A DNA stretch of 64,000 bases from Choristoneura fumiferana (lineage: Eukaryota > Arthropoda > Insecta > Lepidoptera > Tortricidae): positions 9,604,697 to 9,668,696 of the forward strand of contig NC_133490.1 in assembly GCF_025370935.1 (NCBI RefSeq). The letters are read 5' to 3'. The position numbers were made by a program, and so were the translations under genes. The notes under the pieces were generated by a model. It ran no database searches, had not been told where the DNA came from, and saw only the letters and a list, made by a program, of their open reading frames with translations. This document shows positions 43,005 to 52,335 of this stretch, in pieces (positions within the stretch are counted from its first letter, which is position 1; each line of letters starts with the position of its first letter).

Positions 43005-43281
43005 CCGTGGTGGCCTAGTGGTTTGGCCTATCGCCTCTCAAGCAGAGGGTCGTGGGTTCAAACCCCGGCTCGCACCTCTGAGTTCTACCACGCTACCACG
43101 AGCTTTGCGGTGAAGGAAAACATTGTGAGGAAACCTGCACAAACCTGCGAAGCAATTCAGTGGTGCGTGTGAAGTTCCCAATCTGCACTGGGCCCGCGTG
43201 GGAACTATGGCCCAAGCCCTCTTGTTCTGAGAGGAGGCCTGTGCCCAGCAGTGGGACGTATACAGGCTGGGATGGAGATGT
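43005..43281 (+). mobile_element. SINE family 1, full length with perfect duplication
   Basis: A box TGGCCTAGTGG and B box in GGGTTCAAACCCC are intact, and the end is CAGCAGTGGGACGTATACAG + GCTGGGATGGA. ATAAAAGTTAAA occurs exactly at 42993-43004 and 43282-43293, a 12-bp target duplication without mismatch. This is the youngest-looking SINE here. Confidence 0.9.
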
Positions 43282-43462
43282 ATAAAAGTTAAAAGATTTA
43301 TTCACGTTATGTACCGATACAATAAAAAAAATCGCGTACTTACTCGGCCTTATAATGTTATGACCGACTGTTTTTGCCGGCCAATCAGAGAGATTGACGC
43401 TTGCGCATTACTACCGACAGAGGCTTCATACTATGGTAACCAAGTTTAAAATAATCAAAGCC

Positions 43463-43750
43463 ATCATCATCATCATCAGCCTATAGCAGTCCAAAAAAAA
43501 CCTCGTTGAGTTTCTTGCCGGATTCTTCTCAACAGAGCATTCATAATTGCTTGTTATATGCCTAAATTGAATAAAGATATTTTGACTTTGACTTTGAATC
43601 CACGTTGGACAAAGTCCTCTCCCAATGAGTGCCATTGCGCCCTGTCCTCGGCTAGACGCATCCAGCTTCTACCAGCAGCCTTTCGCAGATAGTTACTCCA
43701 CTCCGTTTGCCGAGACGCGGTTTCCACTCAAGAACACGTTTACTCCAGCA
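43463..43750 (-). mobile_element. RTE-type LINE 3' end, split by another retroelement
   Basis: (CAT)n CAGCCTATAGCAGTCC to 43492, then resumes at about 43598 with CCACGTTGGACAAAGTCCTC + TCCCAATGAG. The coding remnant runs to about 43750. Confidence 0.6.
43493..43597 (+). mobile_element. Retroelement 3' end with (TTTGAC)n tail, nested
   Basis: AACCTCGTTGAGTTTCTTGC, CGGATTCTTCTCAACAGAG, TTGAATAAAGATATTTTGAC, then TTTGACTTTGAA. It sits inside the RTE fragment, so it is younger. Confidence 0.65.
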
Positions 43751-43842
43751 GTAACAAAACAAGTAATCAAAACAAGCTAGGATCCTAATTAATAGTTTAC
43801 GCATGCGAAACTTCCCCCCTCGATCCCTTGCTATGTGGTAAT

Positions 43843-44100
43843 CATCATCATCATCATAACAGCCGTAGGACGTCCATATTGGACATAGGTCTCCCGCGTA
43901 CCTCCAGTTGCTGCATCCACCGTGAACCCGCGGCTTTAACCAGGTCCGTGCATCTCGCTGGTGGACGTCCTACGCGCTTGCTGATCCGCGGTCCCCATTC
44001 GAGAACTTCTCCGTGCTGCAGCCACTTCAACGAGCTAATTCACTTGGCTATGTCGCTGACCGTTCTTCTACGTATCTCCTCATTTCATCTCATGTGACAA
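43843..44100 (-). mobile_element. RTE-type LINE C-terminal fragment
   Basis: (CAT)n AACAGCCGTAGGACGTCCA, then in reverse the segments for VGRPPTR-like and EW-GPR-like coding (CGCTGGTGGACGTCCTACGC; CGGTCCCCATTCGAGAAC) and KWLQHGE-like sequence. Frames are broken. Confidence 0.65.
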
Positions 44101-44489
44101 TATGACTTGGATTTGTACTGATGTGATTGGTCGATTTTAGATGTCTCCGTGCCACTTTCATGAGAGCGCACGCTAAGAGTTTAGGCTGAGAGATAATGAG
44201 ACAATCAGTAAAGTCCGGCTCAATAGAGAAATACCAATAAGTATTTACAATATCTACAGTAAAATTACTGAATAATTTTATAAAAAAATACAACAAACAT
44301 TTAACCTAAAATATCGTCGCCTTCACTAGGGTCGAAAGTCAATTAATTCCACGCTCGTAGTATTCGTATTTTTCAACAATAATAGCATTTTTGGTGATGT
44401 CAAAAAAGTGCGTGTTTAAAAAACTATTGACTTTGTTTTCTGAACCTGTTATTTTATCATTTCCACTAGTTATAGAAATATAAGACACG

Positions 44490-44850
44490 TTTTTTTGTTT
44501 TTCTTGCGTCTGTGTCATTGTTGTGATTAGGTTTACTTAATGAAATGAATCGCACCTTGATAATGAGGCTGCCATTGTCGTTGTCGATATAAGAACTTTT
44601 TGTCTTTGTCACGTTTGTGTCATTTTTGATATTACATCTTTTTGTCTTTGTCACCTTTGTGTCATTGTTGATATTAGATATTTATGTCTTTCTTGCGTTT
44701 GTATCATAGTCAAGATTAGGTCTTTTGTTTTCTCTTTCTTGCGTTTGTGCCACTCGACATTAGGTCTTTTTTGTTCGTCTCACGTTTGTATCATAGGCAA
44801 GATTAGGTATTTTTTCCTTACATGCGTTTGTCTCATTTTCGAGATTAGGT
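44490..44850. repeat. Degenerate minisatellite, about 42-bp period
   Basis: The word (A/G)CGTTTGT.TCAT recurs near 44507, 44611, 44653, 44695, 44741, 44782 and 44824, with spacing mostly 41-46. Units also share TTTTTGTCTTTGTC and GA(T/G)ATTAGGT. On the minus strand, part of it stays open as Asp-Thr-Asn-Val-Thr-Lys-Thr-Lys-like repeats because 42 is a multiple of three. Confidence 0.7.
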
Positions 44851-44993
44851 TCTATATTAACGGCGGGCTATTTTCAATGGTTTACTTGATTCGTTTATTT
44901 TAAACTGTCGCAATTTTTGTTGGAAGTTATAAAAAATGAAACTTAAACGCGACAATGTACTATTTATCTTTTCTTATAAGATAATGTCACCAT

Positions 44994-45165
44994 CATCATC
45001 ATCAATCTATGTTCGTCCACTGCTGGACATTATTAGGCCTCTCCCATGGCACGCCACTGAGCACGATCCTCGGCCACTCTCATCCAGCTCTTGCCAGCCG
45101 CCCTGCGAAGATCATCGCTCCACCGAGTCTGAGGACGTCCTACGCTACGTTTGCCGATACGTATA
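44994..45165 (-). mobile_element. RTE-type LINE 3' end, another subfamily
   Basis: (CAT)n, ATGTTCGTCCACTGCTGGAC, AGGCCTCTCCCATGGCACGC, GATCCTCGGCCACTCTCATC. Close to the 43598 fragment rather than to 29333. Confidence 0.6.
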
Positions 45166-45394
45166 ATAATGTACTTAGATAATAATATAAATTCACTTTG
45201 GATTTGGTTGTATCTTGAAATGCACTCCAGGACCCTAACAATACAGGCTCAGCCTAGTTTGGGGTCCGCCAGATATCTCTTTTATGTATACGTATGTCAT
45301 TTGTTTAAAAATAAATAAATTATTATATTACACGTTTTAGCCACATCGATCGCATTTTAAGGTTTTACGCTTCCGTTTGTCAACCTTTGGCACG

Positions 45395-45545
45395 GAACTA
45401 CCATTCAAATCCTTCTCAGGTGTCTGTATAATTTCCATTGTAATTTCTCACATAAATACTGAAAAAAACGCAAGGTGAGAGCTCGAGTTTGAACTCACAA
45501 TCTGTTTGACAGGCCTAGGTCAAGCCACTAGGCGACCGCTTTTTT
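45395..45545 (-). mobile_element. SINE family 1, old remnant of the head half
   Basis: TTTCCATTGTAATTTCTCAC, then GAGTTTGAACTC (B box in reverse) and AAGCCACTAGGCGACCGCTT (A box in reverse). The 3' end is lost. Confidence 0.6.
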
Positions 45546-45993
45546 CGACATTTCTAATTGGTAGGTATATATCTATAGAAAAATATATTGTATTTTATAA
45601 CACCAAAAAATTTAAACAAAATCACATGTGTTAACGCAGTTATGTAACACATGGTTACCCTATGAACAGGTTTCGGCTAACCGCGACTCGAACTTGACCC
45701 CTGTTCTTCTGAATTCTAATAATACTAACTGCTTTACGAATGCCTGTCAACATCATCCTTACATGTCCTTCTATTACACCGACGAAACCCCGAAACGTAA
45801 CACAGAGTTCTAAACGAAAATATTGTAATTTATGCGAGTACCTTATTTATAATGTAGGATTTTATTTATATTATAGGTAGGTCGTAGCTGTCGCTCCCGA
45901 ATCGGCCTTTCAGCCATGGGCGTAAATACCGCACCACCATAGGCGCTGCAAACCATCTTTCATAAAGGAAATGTTATGATGATGATTATTAAA
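45546..45993. other. Stretch with no gene seen
   Basis: No repeat family or exon supported. CACCACCATAGGCGCTGC near 45932 is unexplained. Confidence 0.3.
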
Positions 45994-46088
45994 AAGGTTG
46001 CCTGCAAAAAATCGCTCTTAAGCGATAAGGCCGCCTATTACCTTGTAATTTTTCTCTCTGTGTACGTGTTTCTGTATTGCTTACTATT
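45994..46088 (+). mobile_element. Retroelement 3'-end fragment
   Basis: AAGGTTGCCTGCAAAAAATC, GCTCTTAAGCGATAAGGCCG, TTTCTGTATTGCTTA. The tail is missing. Confidence 0.55.
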
Positions 46089-46199
46089 ATATAAGAACTT
46101 ATATCGGGAAAAAACTATGTGGGAAGGTGCATTGTCTCAAATCATATCCGTACTATATTTCATTACAATTCGTTCTGCAGTTTAAGCGTGAAGAGTTAA

Positions 46200-46320
46200 C
46201 AGTCTGAAGATGTTCTCTGTTGAACAAAGGCCTCCCCTTAGAACGGCACAATGAACGACAATTTTGCCACCTGCACGCATCTGTTGTTTGAGCGATGTGG
46301 CCCGCCCATTTTTGCTAGGT
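46200..46320 (-). mobile_element. RTE-type LINE fragment
   Basis: CTGAAGATGTTCTCTGTTGA + ACAAAGGCCTCCCC and AACGACAATTTTGCCACCTG match the 3' part in reverse. GAGCGATGTGGCCCGCCCAT corresponds to the W-A-G-H-I-A-coding segment. Confidence 0.55.
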
Positions 46321-46900
46321 TTTATTAATTTTAATAATAAAGATAGGTGATCCATGATAAACGCAAGCTACTGGATTACTCATGTATTGATTGATAAATA
46401 CCTGTATTACCGAAATACCGACTCACAATCAGCGGTTTATCGGTGTGCAGTTAATATGCAATGTTTGACCGAGTATCGATTCACAAATTGATTAAAGTCA
46501 TAGAATTGAAAAACAAATAGCACAAGCCAAATTAGTGACTAGTAGGAATCCGTAATCTTAATTCATAATATGTACACTTAAACTATTCGAAATATTGAGT
46601 TTCTTCCGCTACATGAATTGTGAACCGCACAACTTACGGTGTGACGGACGCCCAAACGAACATTTCCATAAGTTAATCTGCGAGCATTTAAATCATAATA
46701 GCAATAATTCAAGATTCGGCAACATTACATCACCGTGCAAAAAACTTGAGGCGCACTTGACGTATTGAAGTTGGAGCTAGGAAAAATTGTATGTCGGGAA
46801 AATAAATTCGTAGAATTATTTTAGTGGTTTTTAAGAGTAAATAGGTGTTAAGTGGTGATAAACGTGATTTAAAGCTGATTTGAGTTGGTTGATCAAGTTC
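46321..46900. other. Stretch with no gene seen
   Basis: No repeat family or exon recognised. Confidence 0.35.
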
Positions 46901-47476
46901 GGCGCCGTTTCCACCAGAGATGTGCGAGGATGTGTATCGAGGAATGTGTTCTTCATGAACCAATAGACACACACAGCACAGCTTTGGTGGAAACAACTGA
47001 GTGGAGCGAGGATAGGTAAACGAAGTGTTTCTACTGGTTTATGATAAACACATTCTCCGAAACACATTGTCATTCTTGCGCACTCTGGTGGAAAGTAGGG
47101 ATGTCACGAATATTTGTATTCGTATTCGCATATGCGAATAATTCGCATCATTTTAAACATTCGCATTCGCATAAAACGATGCGAATATTTTGCGAATGCG
47201 AATGTGTGCAAGTCGTGACGTGTTTCGCCTGCGCCGGCCACCGGCCGCCGAGACGCCGAATCGCGTGATTAATTTTGACCAATAGAAAGCACTTTTACTT
47301 GTGGCAGTGGCTTGCGATTGCTTGATTAGTTTTGTTTTTTAAGTTGAGTTTTTATTGTACTCCCTTAATATTCGCATTCGCATTCGCACATTCGCGTCCT
47401 AAATATTTGCATCCGCATTCGCATTTGCGAATGTGGTAGAAATGACATTCGTGACATCCCTAGTGGAAAGGCAGCC
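46901..47476. mobile_element. TIR element hosting a nested hAT MITE
   Basis: GGCGCCGTTTCCACCAGAGA + TGTGCG on the left and the reverse complement of CGCACTCTGGTGGAAAGGCA + GCC on the right are inverted ends. Without the 47096-47470 insertion it is about 200 bp. Internal TTTCCACC-type words recur (CTTTGGTGGAAAC at 46981). The superfamily is not settled, and flanking duplication is not clear. Confidence 0.6.
47096..47462. mobile_element. hAT-type MITE with exact 8-bp duplication
   Basis: TAGGGATGTCACGAAT and ATTCGTGACATCCCTA (47447-47462) are perfect 16-bp inverted repeats. GTGGAAAG at 47088-47095 is repeated at 47463-47470, the 8-bp duplication typical of hAT transposons. The 367-bp interior has many ATTCGCATTCGCAT words and a GC-rich centre, but no transposase. 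Confidence 0.88.
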
Positions 47477-47639
47477 TAATCGATGTTTTTTTTTAAATTG
47501 GTAATCACTTAAAACAATGATGCCGGTTTAAAAAATCGGTGAATCCTTGCCAACGATTACAGGCCATTGTGAGGTCGCATATCGGGAGTTCCCTATAAAA
47601 AATATGAATTAAATCAACACAGTAAACGACAAACTTGAC

Positions 47640-47765
47640 CTGCATTTACCAGTTGCCCGCAACTCTCGCGATGTCGTCGTTCTACTTTGTAGGAGGCCAC
47701 ACATGAGGAGGCATTCTTCCACATCGATCATCTGTTCTTCGAGCAACCTGCCTAGCCCCTTCGGT
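47640..47765 (-). mobile_element. RTE-type LINE fragment, degenerate
   Basis: ACTCTCGCGATGTCGTCGTT, TCCACATCGATCATCTGTTC and TTCGAGCAACCTGCCTAGCC align loosely with the coding end in reverse (compare 56860-56900). Confidence 0.4.
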
Positions 47766-47768
47766 TTA

Positions 47769-47841
47769 CCCCCTGTGTCACAATCCATTGATTAAATTTA
47801 TCCGTCAAATAAAATTAATCAATGGGTGGTGAAACAGCCCC
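47769..47841. mobile_element. Tiny MITE, 73 bp, TTA duplication
   Basis: CCCCCTGTGTCACAATCCAT + TGATTAA pairs imperfectly (about 20 of 27) with TTAATCAATGGGTGGTGAAA + CAGCCCC. TTA flanks it at 47766-47768 and 47842-47844, as for PIF/Harbinger elements. Partial relatives lie at 33228-33333 and 54425-54455. Confidence 0.6.
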
Positions 47842-48076
47842 TTAGACTGTAATATTAGGCTATAATGACATCAGCCATAAATGATTCTTTCCCTAAAATT
47901 TTATGACTCACAGTAATAACTCCTAGATCAAAGAGTCATAGAAAAAAATATAAAACTAACTAAGAACTGAAGATATGCGATTTTAACACAGGCGGCATCA
48001 ATTTCAGGCGTTGACTTACCACTGCCATATTTTTGTTACAAAAGAATAATATGGATACGTCTTTTCTTCTGTTTTT

Positions 48077-48165
48077 TAGGGAATTCAAAACCGGCTTTTG
48101 ATGTATGGAGAAAAACCGAAAACTGGGTTTTCTCCATACAATAAAAACCGGTTTTGAATTCCCTA
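48077..48165. repeat. 89-bp long hairpin
   Basis: TAGGGAATTCAAAACCGG and CCGGTTTTGAATTCCCTA pair at the base. Inner arms (TGTATGGAGAAAA and TTTTCTCCATACA) pair again, leaving a small loop. It could be a MITE, or a transcribed hairpin feeding small-RNA pathways. Confidence 0.65.
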
Positions 48166-49552
48166 CTGATTTTTGTTGTGTAGTCAAAGTATCAAATTTG
48201 AGTTCTTTTGAGAGAGAGAGAGAGATAGAGACATTTATTTACATATATTCGATACACAGAAAAAACACGTTAGGATAATAATTAAAAAAACACATTTTTG
48301 CCCGTGTATTTGTCGATTATTACGTCACAGAGTTGTATTTTTTAACCACATTAAGTACTAGGAACGGTCATTGTAGTGTATACGGAGGTCTATATCTATA
48401 TTATAAATTATAAAATAAATAGCAATACTAGAAATAAATTAAAAGCTTTCGAATTTTGTAGTAGCCCTGCTGGTCTGGCCCAATGATAGACCAGCCCTTT
48501 CTATATGCGTCCCAATACTATCCCTATCACCTTCTCTTTCTCCTTCTTTGATTTGCAGCCCGCAGGTGCTGACAGAACTCTTCTAAGCCGCAACACTTTT
48601 GATGAGTGGTTGTGGTCATCGGTTGACAATCGGTAGTGAAACTTCATGACGACTTTCTTGGGAAAATAGTTTGATGGCTACTTGCTTTCGGCACCGCAGT
48701 GCTGGAGTCCGGAGTTCGTAGCGCTGCAGCTCGCTCTTACATCAGGTCTTTTAGAGAGAGAAAGAAAGAGAGAGAGAGAGAGAGAGACATTTAGTCACCT
48801 TTTACGACACCCACGAAAAGAGATGGGTACGTTCAAACCTGGCACGGCGCAATTACTATCAGAATAGAAGGCATCAAAAAATGATTTATTTTTAACTGTT
48901 TACCCTTAAATTGAAAAAAGTTCATGATTTAAGCCTCGTCGGCACCTTGTAGTCCAAAAAATTCTACATTCAAAAAATACAAAAAGATAGTCTTGAATCA
49001 TGATCGCTGTAGTGTACACTATCAAATTAAGGGTTAAATCAGTGTTTCGCAAAGTGTACGCCACGACACACTGGTGTACAGTGGTCATTAGTTGGTGCGC
49101 CTCGGAAAAATAAGGTTATCTCATAAAGCTAAATAGACGGACGGAAGAAAAATAATTACGCAGATGTAGAAGCTGATTTTTCATATGATGTACATCCAAA
49201 AAATTTCATACCTAGAACACAAAATGTTTGCGGAACACTGGTTTAAGCCATGTCCACGTTAGCGTTGACGTATCGATAAATGAATTATGCCGAGGGACGG
49301 ATGTCAGACAAGTGGCTCGCACATGTGGACCAATCTTTATTGTATACCCACGTGACTAATTACTATATAAATAATGATTATATAATATCAAACTGTACAA
49401 TAACAGCGTGTAGTAAAAGTTTTTTTTAGATTTGACAAGTGCTTGGTTATTTATTTTTGTAGTCATTGTAAGTAGCGTATACCCAAGGTTTTATTTTACC
49501 CGAGTTATTTCTTTATTTCGTTATTTCTTTATTACATTTGAAATTTACACAC
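48166..49552. other. Mixed stretch with GA microsatellites
   Basis: (GA)n runs lie at 48209-48232 and 48757-48788, each followed by ACATTTA, the pattern of a reversed retroelement tail. The half-MITE at 48448-48469 is listed separately. No exon seen. Confidence 0.4.
48448..48469. mobile_element. One end of the CAGGG MITE family
   Basis: TTCGAATTTTGTAGTAGCCC + TG matches the right end of 32780-32909. The other arm is absent. Confidence 0.5.
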
Positions 49553-49739
49553 TGTTGTGTTTCGGCGTGGAGAGTAAGACAGCCGGTGAAATTACTGGCA
49601 CTTGAGGTATCCCACCTTAGGCCTCTAGGTTGGCAACGCATCTGCAATACCCCTGGTGTTGCAGATTTTATGGGCGGTGGTGATCTCTTACCATCAGGAG
49701 ACCCACTTGCTCGTTTGCCATCCAGTCGAATAAAAAAAA
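49553..49739 (+). mobile_element. Retroelement 3' end with poly(A)
   Basis: TTTCGGCGTGGAGAGTAAGA to TCCAGTCGAATAAAAAAAA, colinear with the reverse of 21022-21207. Confidence 0.7.
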
Positions 49740-49980
49740 CCCTGGAAAAGACAATTAGATAGCTTTTATCCCGGCAAATTGCATAGTTCCCGCGTGATAC
49801 AAGTAAAAAAATCTTTGCAGACGGACAATAGCTAGTTAGATATTATTATAAAGTCTATCATCTATGTTATTATGTAAAAAGATTTCATAATCTCAAAATC
49901 TTCCCATCGATCCTCATGGCGTATCGCCTTCGCCGTCCCCTCATTTAAAAAAAACGCACACCTGTCGCGCCCACGCAGCC
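49740..49980. other. Stretch with no named feature
   Basis: GCTTTTATCCCGGCAAATTG and AGTTCCCGCGTGATAC resemble scraps of the Helitron family. No exon. Confidence 0.3.
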
Positions 49981-50020
49981 GTTGCTAGGCAACCGCCATC
50001 TTGGGCGCAACATGGCGGAC
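49981..50020. promoter_or_regulatory. RFX X-box plus two YY1/Pho-type sites
   Basis: GTTGCTAGGCAAC (49981-49993) fits the palindromic X-box of RFX factors. CCGCCATCTTGG (49993-50004) and AACATGGCGGAC (50009-50020) fit the YY1/Pleiohomeotic consensus in opposite orientations. All three lie within 40 bp of GC-rich DNA inside an AT-rich region. Such clusters mark some promoters and enhancers. No exon is visible next to it. Confidence 0.45.
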
Positions 50021-50296
50021 CATCTGTCAAAATTTACATTTCATGTTAATTACGCGTATGATGTTTAATTAGGATTTGGAATATCAAAACTTACAGGTTA
50101 TGAAATGAAATAATTTATTTGCTAGATAAGGGTTAGTTATAATGCATGCACAAATGCATTACAAATTAAGTTAAAACTTTTTGCAATCTTTAGATAGTAC
50201 CTATAAAATAAAGGCACTGCCCACCGTTTGTATGCATACAACGCGTAGATTTTTTAAACTAGGCGATGGATTTCAATGCGGTACTTTTTTTATGTA

Positions 50297-50430
50297 GCCT
50301 GTAATATGTCCCACTGCTGGGCAAAGGCCCCCCCTTTCTTTCGCCACTCCTCCCTATCATGAGCATGCATCTGCCAATCGAGCTGAGAAGCGCTCAGGTC
50401 GTCCCGCCATCTCCTCTTGGGTCTTACGAA
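50297..50430 (-). mobile_element. LINE 3' end fragment
   Basis: AATATGTCCCACTGCTGGGC + AAAGGCCCCCCC, then CCAATCGAGCTGAGAAGCGC and CCGCCATCTCCTCTTGG. The end is RTE/SINE-like and the coding part belongs to a further subfamily. Confidence 0.5.
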
Positions 50431-50815
50431 TACAATGCGGTACTTACGATTTTTTTTTACAACCTGACCCGTTATTGGCCAGAACCCTATCTCAAAGTGA
50501 AATGTTTTTTAATTCACACATATTTGGGAAAAAGAATCTAAAAAGTGTTTTTTTTATGTCATGTCATTGTCACTCGTGAAAAGTTCGTGAATTTAACAAT
50601 TTGACGGTTTATACAAGAAGACCACTAGTATTTTTTAGTTTTGTTTTTTATTGACTAGGAAAATGAATTTAATTTATTTTACCTTTAACATTGAAAAATC
50701 CGTACCCTGAATCTCCATCCTGAATATCTACTCTAGCGTCCATATAAAAAATTTGTACTGATTTGTGGTGAATAAAGAATAATTTGTATTGTATTTTAAA
50801 AATGAAATTATATAT

Positions 50816-51208
50816 TGACGACCGGATGGCCAAGTGGTTAGAGAACCTGCAGGGCTACTACGAAACTCGTAACTCGAAGTTCGTGTCGTGCGGTCCCTCT
50901 GACACTTATACTGTTTAATACGAGAGCGAGAGGGACCGCACGACACGAACTTCGAGTTTCGTAGTAGCCCTGCCGACCACGAAGCGTGAGGTCCCGGGTT
51001 CGATTCCCGGCCGAGGCAGATGTGTATGAATAATACAAATGTTTTTTCTCGTGACTTGGATGTTTAATATGTATTTAATTAGGTAAGTATGTAATTTATC
51101 CATATAAGTATGTTTATCCGTTGCCGAGTATCCATAGTACAAGCTTTGCTTAGTTTGGGACTTGGTCAATTGGTGTAGAGTGTCCCATGATATTTATTAT
51201 TATTATGT
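50816..51208 (+). mobile_element. SINE family 2, full length, interrupted by MITE
   Basis: A box TGGCCAAGTGG (50827-50837) and B box in GGGTTCGATTCCCGG (50997-51011) are intact but separated by the 123-bp MITE at 50850-50972. The body has AGTACAAGCTTTGCTTAGTT and ends GTCCCATGATATTTATTATT. The MITE splits the internal polymerase III promoter. Confidence 0.85.
50850..50972. mobile_element. MITE, CAGGGCTACTACGAA ends, inside SINE
   Basis: CAGGGCTACTACGAAACTCG and CGAGTTTCGTAGTAGCCCTG are perfect inverted ends. The pairing continues through CGAAGTTCGTGTCGTGCGGT to give arms of about 50 bp. Same family as 32780-32909. Exact SINE break bases are uncertain by a few positions. Confidence 0.85.
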
Positions 51209-52335
51209 GTAATGGATTTAATATTCACATTAATGTATGAAAAAAAAGTTTTCACCAAAAAATAATAATTATCAGAGCTGAGTCGTCTGTCAAAATAAAC
51301 AAATATCAAGAAACAACAGGTGTAGGTATACAATAAGAATTAAGAACACAAGGCTCGATCCCGATTCGGATCTCTGGCAAAACCCCGAGTTTTAATTATT
51401 TACTGCTGTTTATAATTAAACTAATGTTACGGCGTCATGCTCAATTATATTTAGGTGTTTCGCAAAAATTGAAATTAAGAATACACACAATTTATGTACG
51501 AGCATGAGCATAAATATACGAGACATGGATCTCACGGAAATTTTATAGGATCGTTTTTTTTTGGCAATTAATTCGTTCTATTTTCGATCCATGTATTGTG
51601 TGTGTATGCACGCCAAACCTTGCAAAATGAATCTTATTATTACCTATAACTAATCCAACTCTGAAACTCCGCAACGTCTTTTCGTCCAAAATTCCTCAGT
51701 GCCTGAAGTCAAAATGATGACATAAAATGATAAAACGTTAGTTGAAATCTGAGACAATTATAAATGTAGGTTCACTAACAATACAATAATCTAGTGGACC
51801 AGCTAGGTTCGTCTCCGCAGGACGGAACTCTTCAACGGTTAATGGCATCAACTTGAAACTTGGTACGAATACACGATAAAATATACAATCAGCAAAAAAG
51901 GCTTACATTAAAATGTTTTTTTTTATAAAGGTATTCTCCCTTATCCCACTGGATGGATTTGAGTGAAATTTGGGAAAGTGATAGTGCACCTATAACCTGG
52001 AATGTTTAAGAAGTTAATATATGTACTTATAACTATCACGAGAAAAGAAATGACATTGTTAACTACTTCTTCAAAATAAAACCTACTGAATAATCACGAA
52101 AATATGTGTTTTTGTATTTTACATGGGTATGGATAACATGGTCTACTTTTATAGTGTAAAAAAGAGGAGATATGTACTTTATTCCTTTGTATTCCCCAAC
52201 TACCTATCAATGCCTGTATAATATAAAACAAAATAATTATTCTCCTTAAAAGTATAATTTCAGTAGGAAGTAAATTTGTAAAAAGTAGGGATTCGAAAGC
52301 AGAAAAAATACGTTAATAGAAAACGTTATGCTTAT
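51209..52335. other. Mostly unique stretch, no gene seen
   Basis: GGACCAGCTAGGTTCGTCTC through CTTGAAACTTGGTACG (51797-51870) and ACCTATAACCTGGAATG read like an old Helitron-type repeat, but I cannot define ends. No exon. Confidence 0.35.

Noticed and set aside
49538..49762. Recurrent ORFs containing MGGGDLLPSGDPLARLPSSR at 6440, 11318, 19815, 20905 and 49538
   Set aside because: The frame is the translation of a repeated retroelement 3' end running into its poly(A). The same peptide in dispersed truncated copies is repeat DNA, not a gene family.
50838..51169. Minus-strand ORFs with PRPGIEPGTSRF
   Set aside because: This peptide is the reverse reading of the SINE B-box region and MITE arm, a classic spurious annotation.
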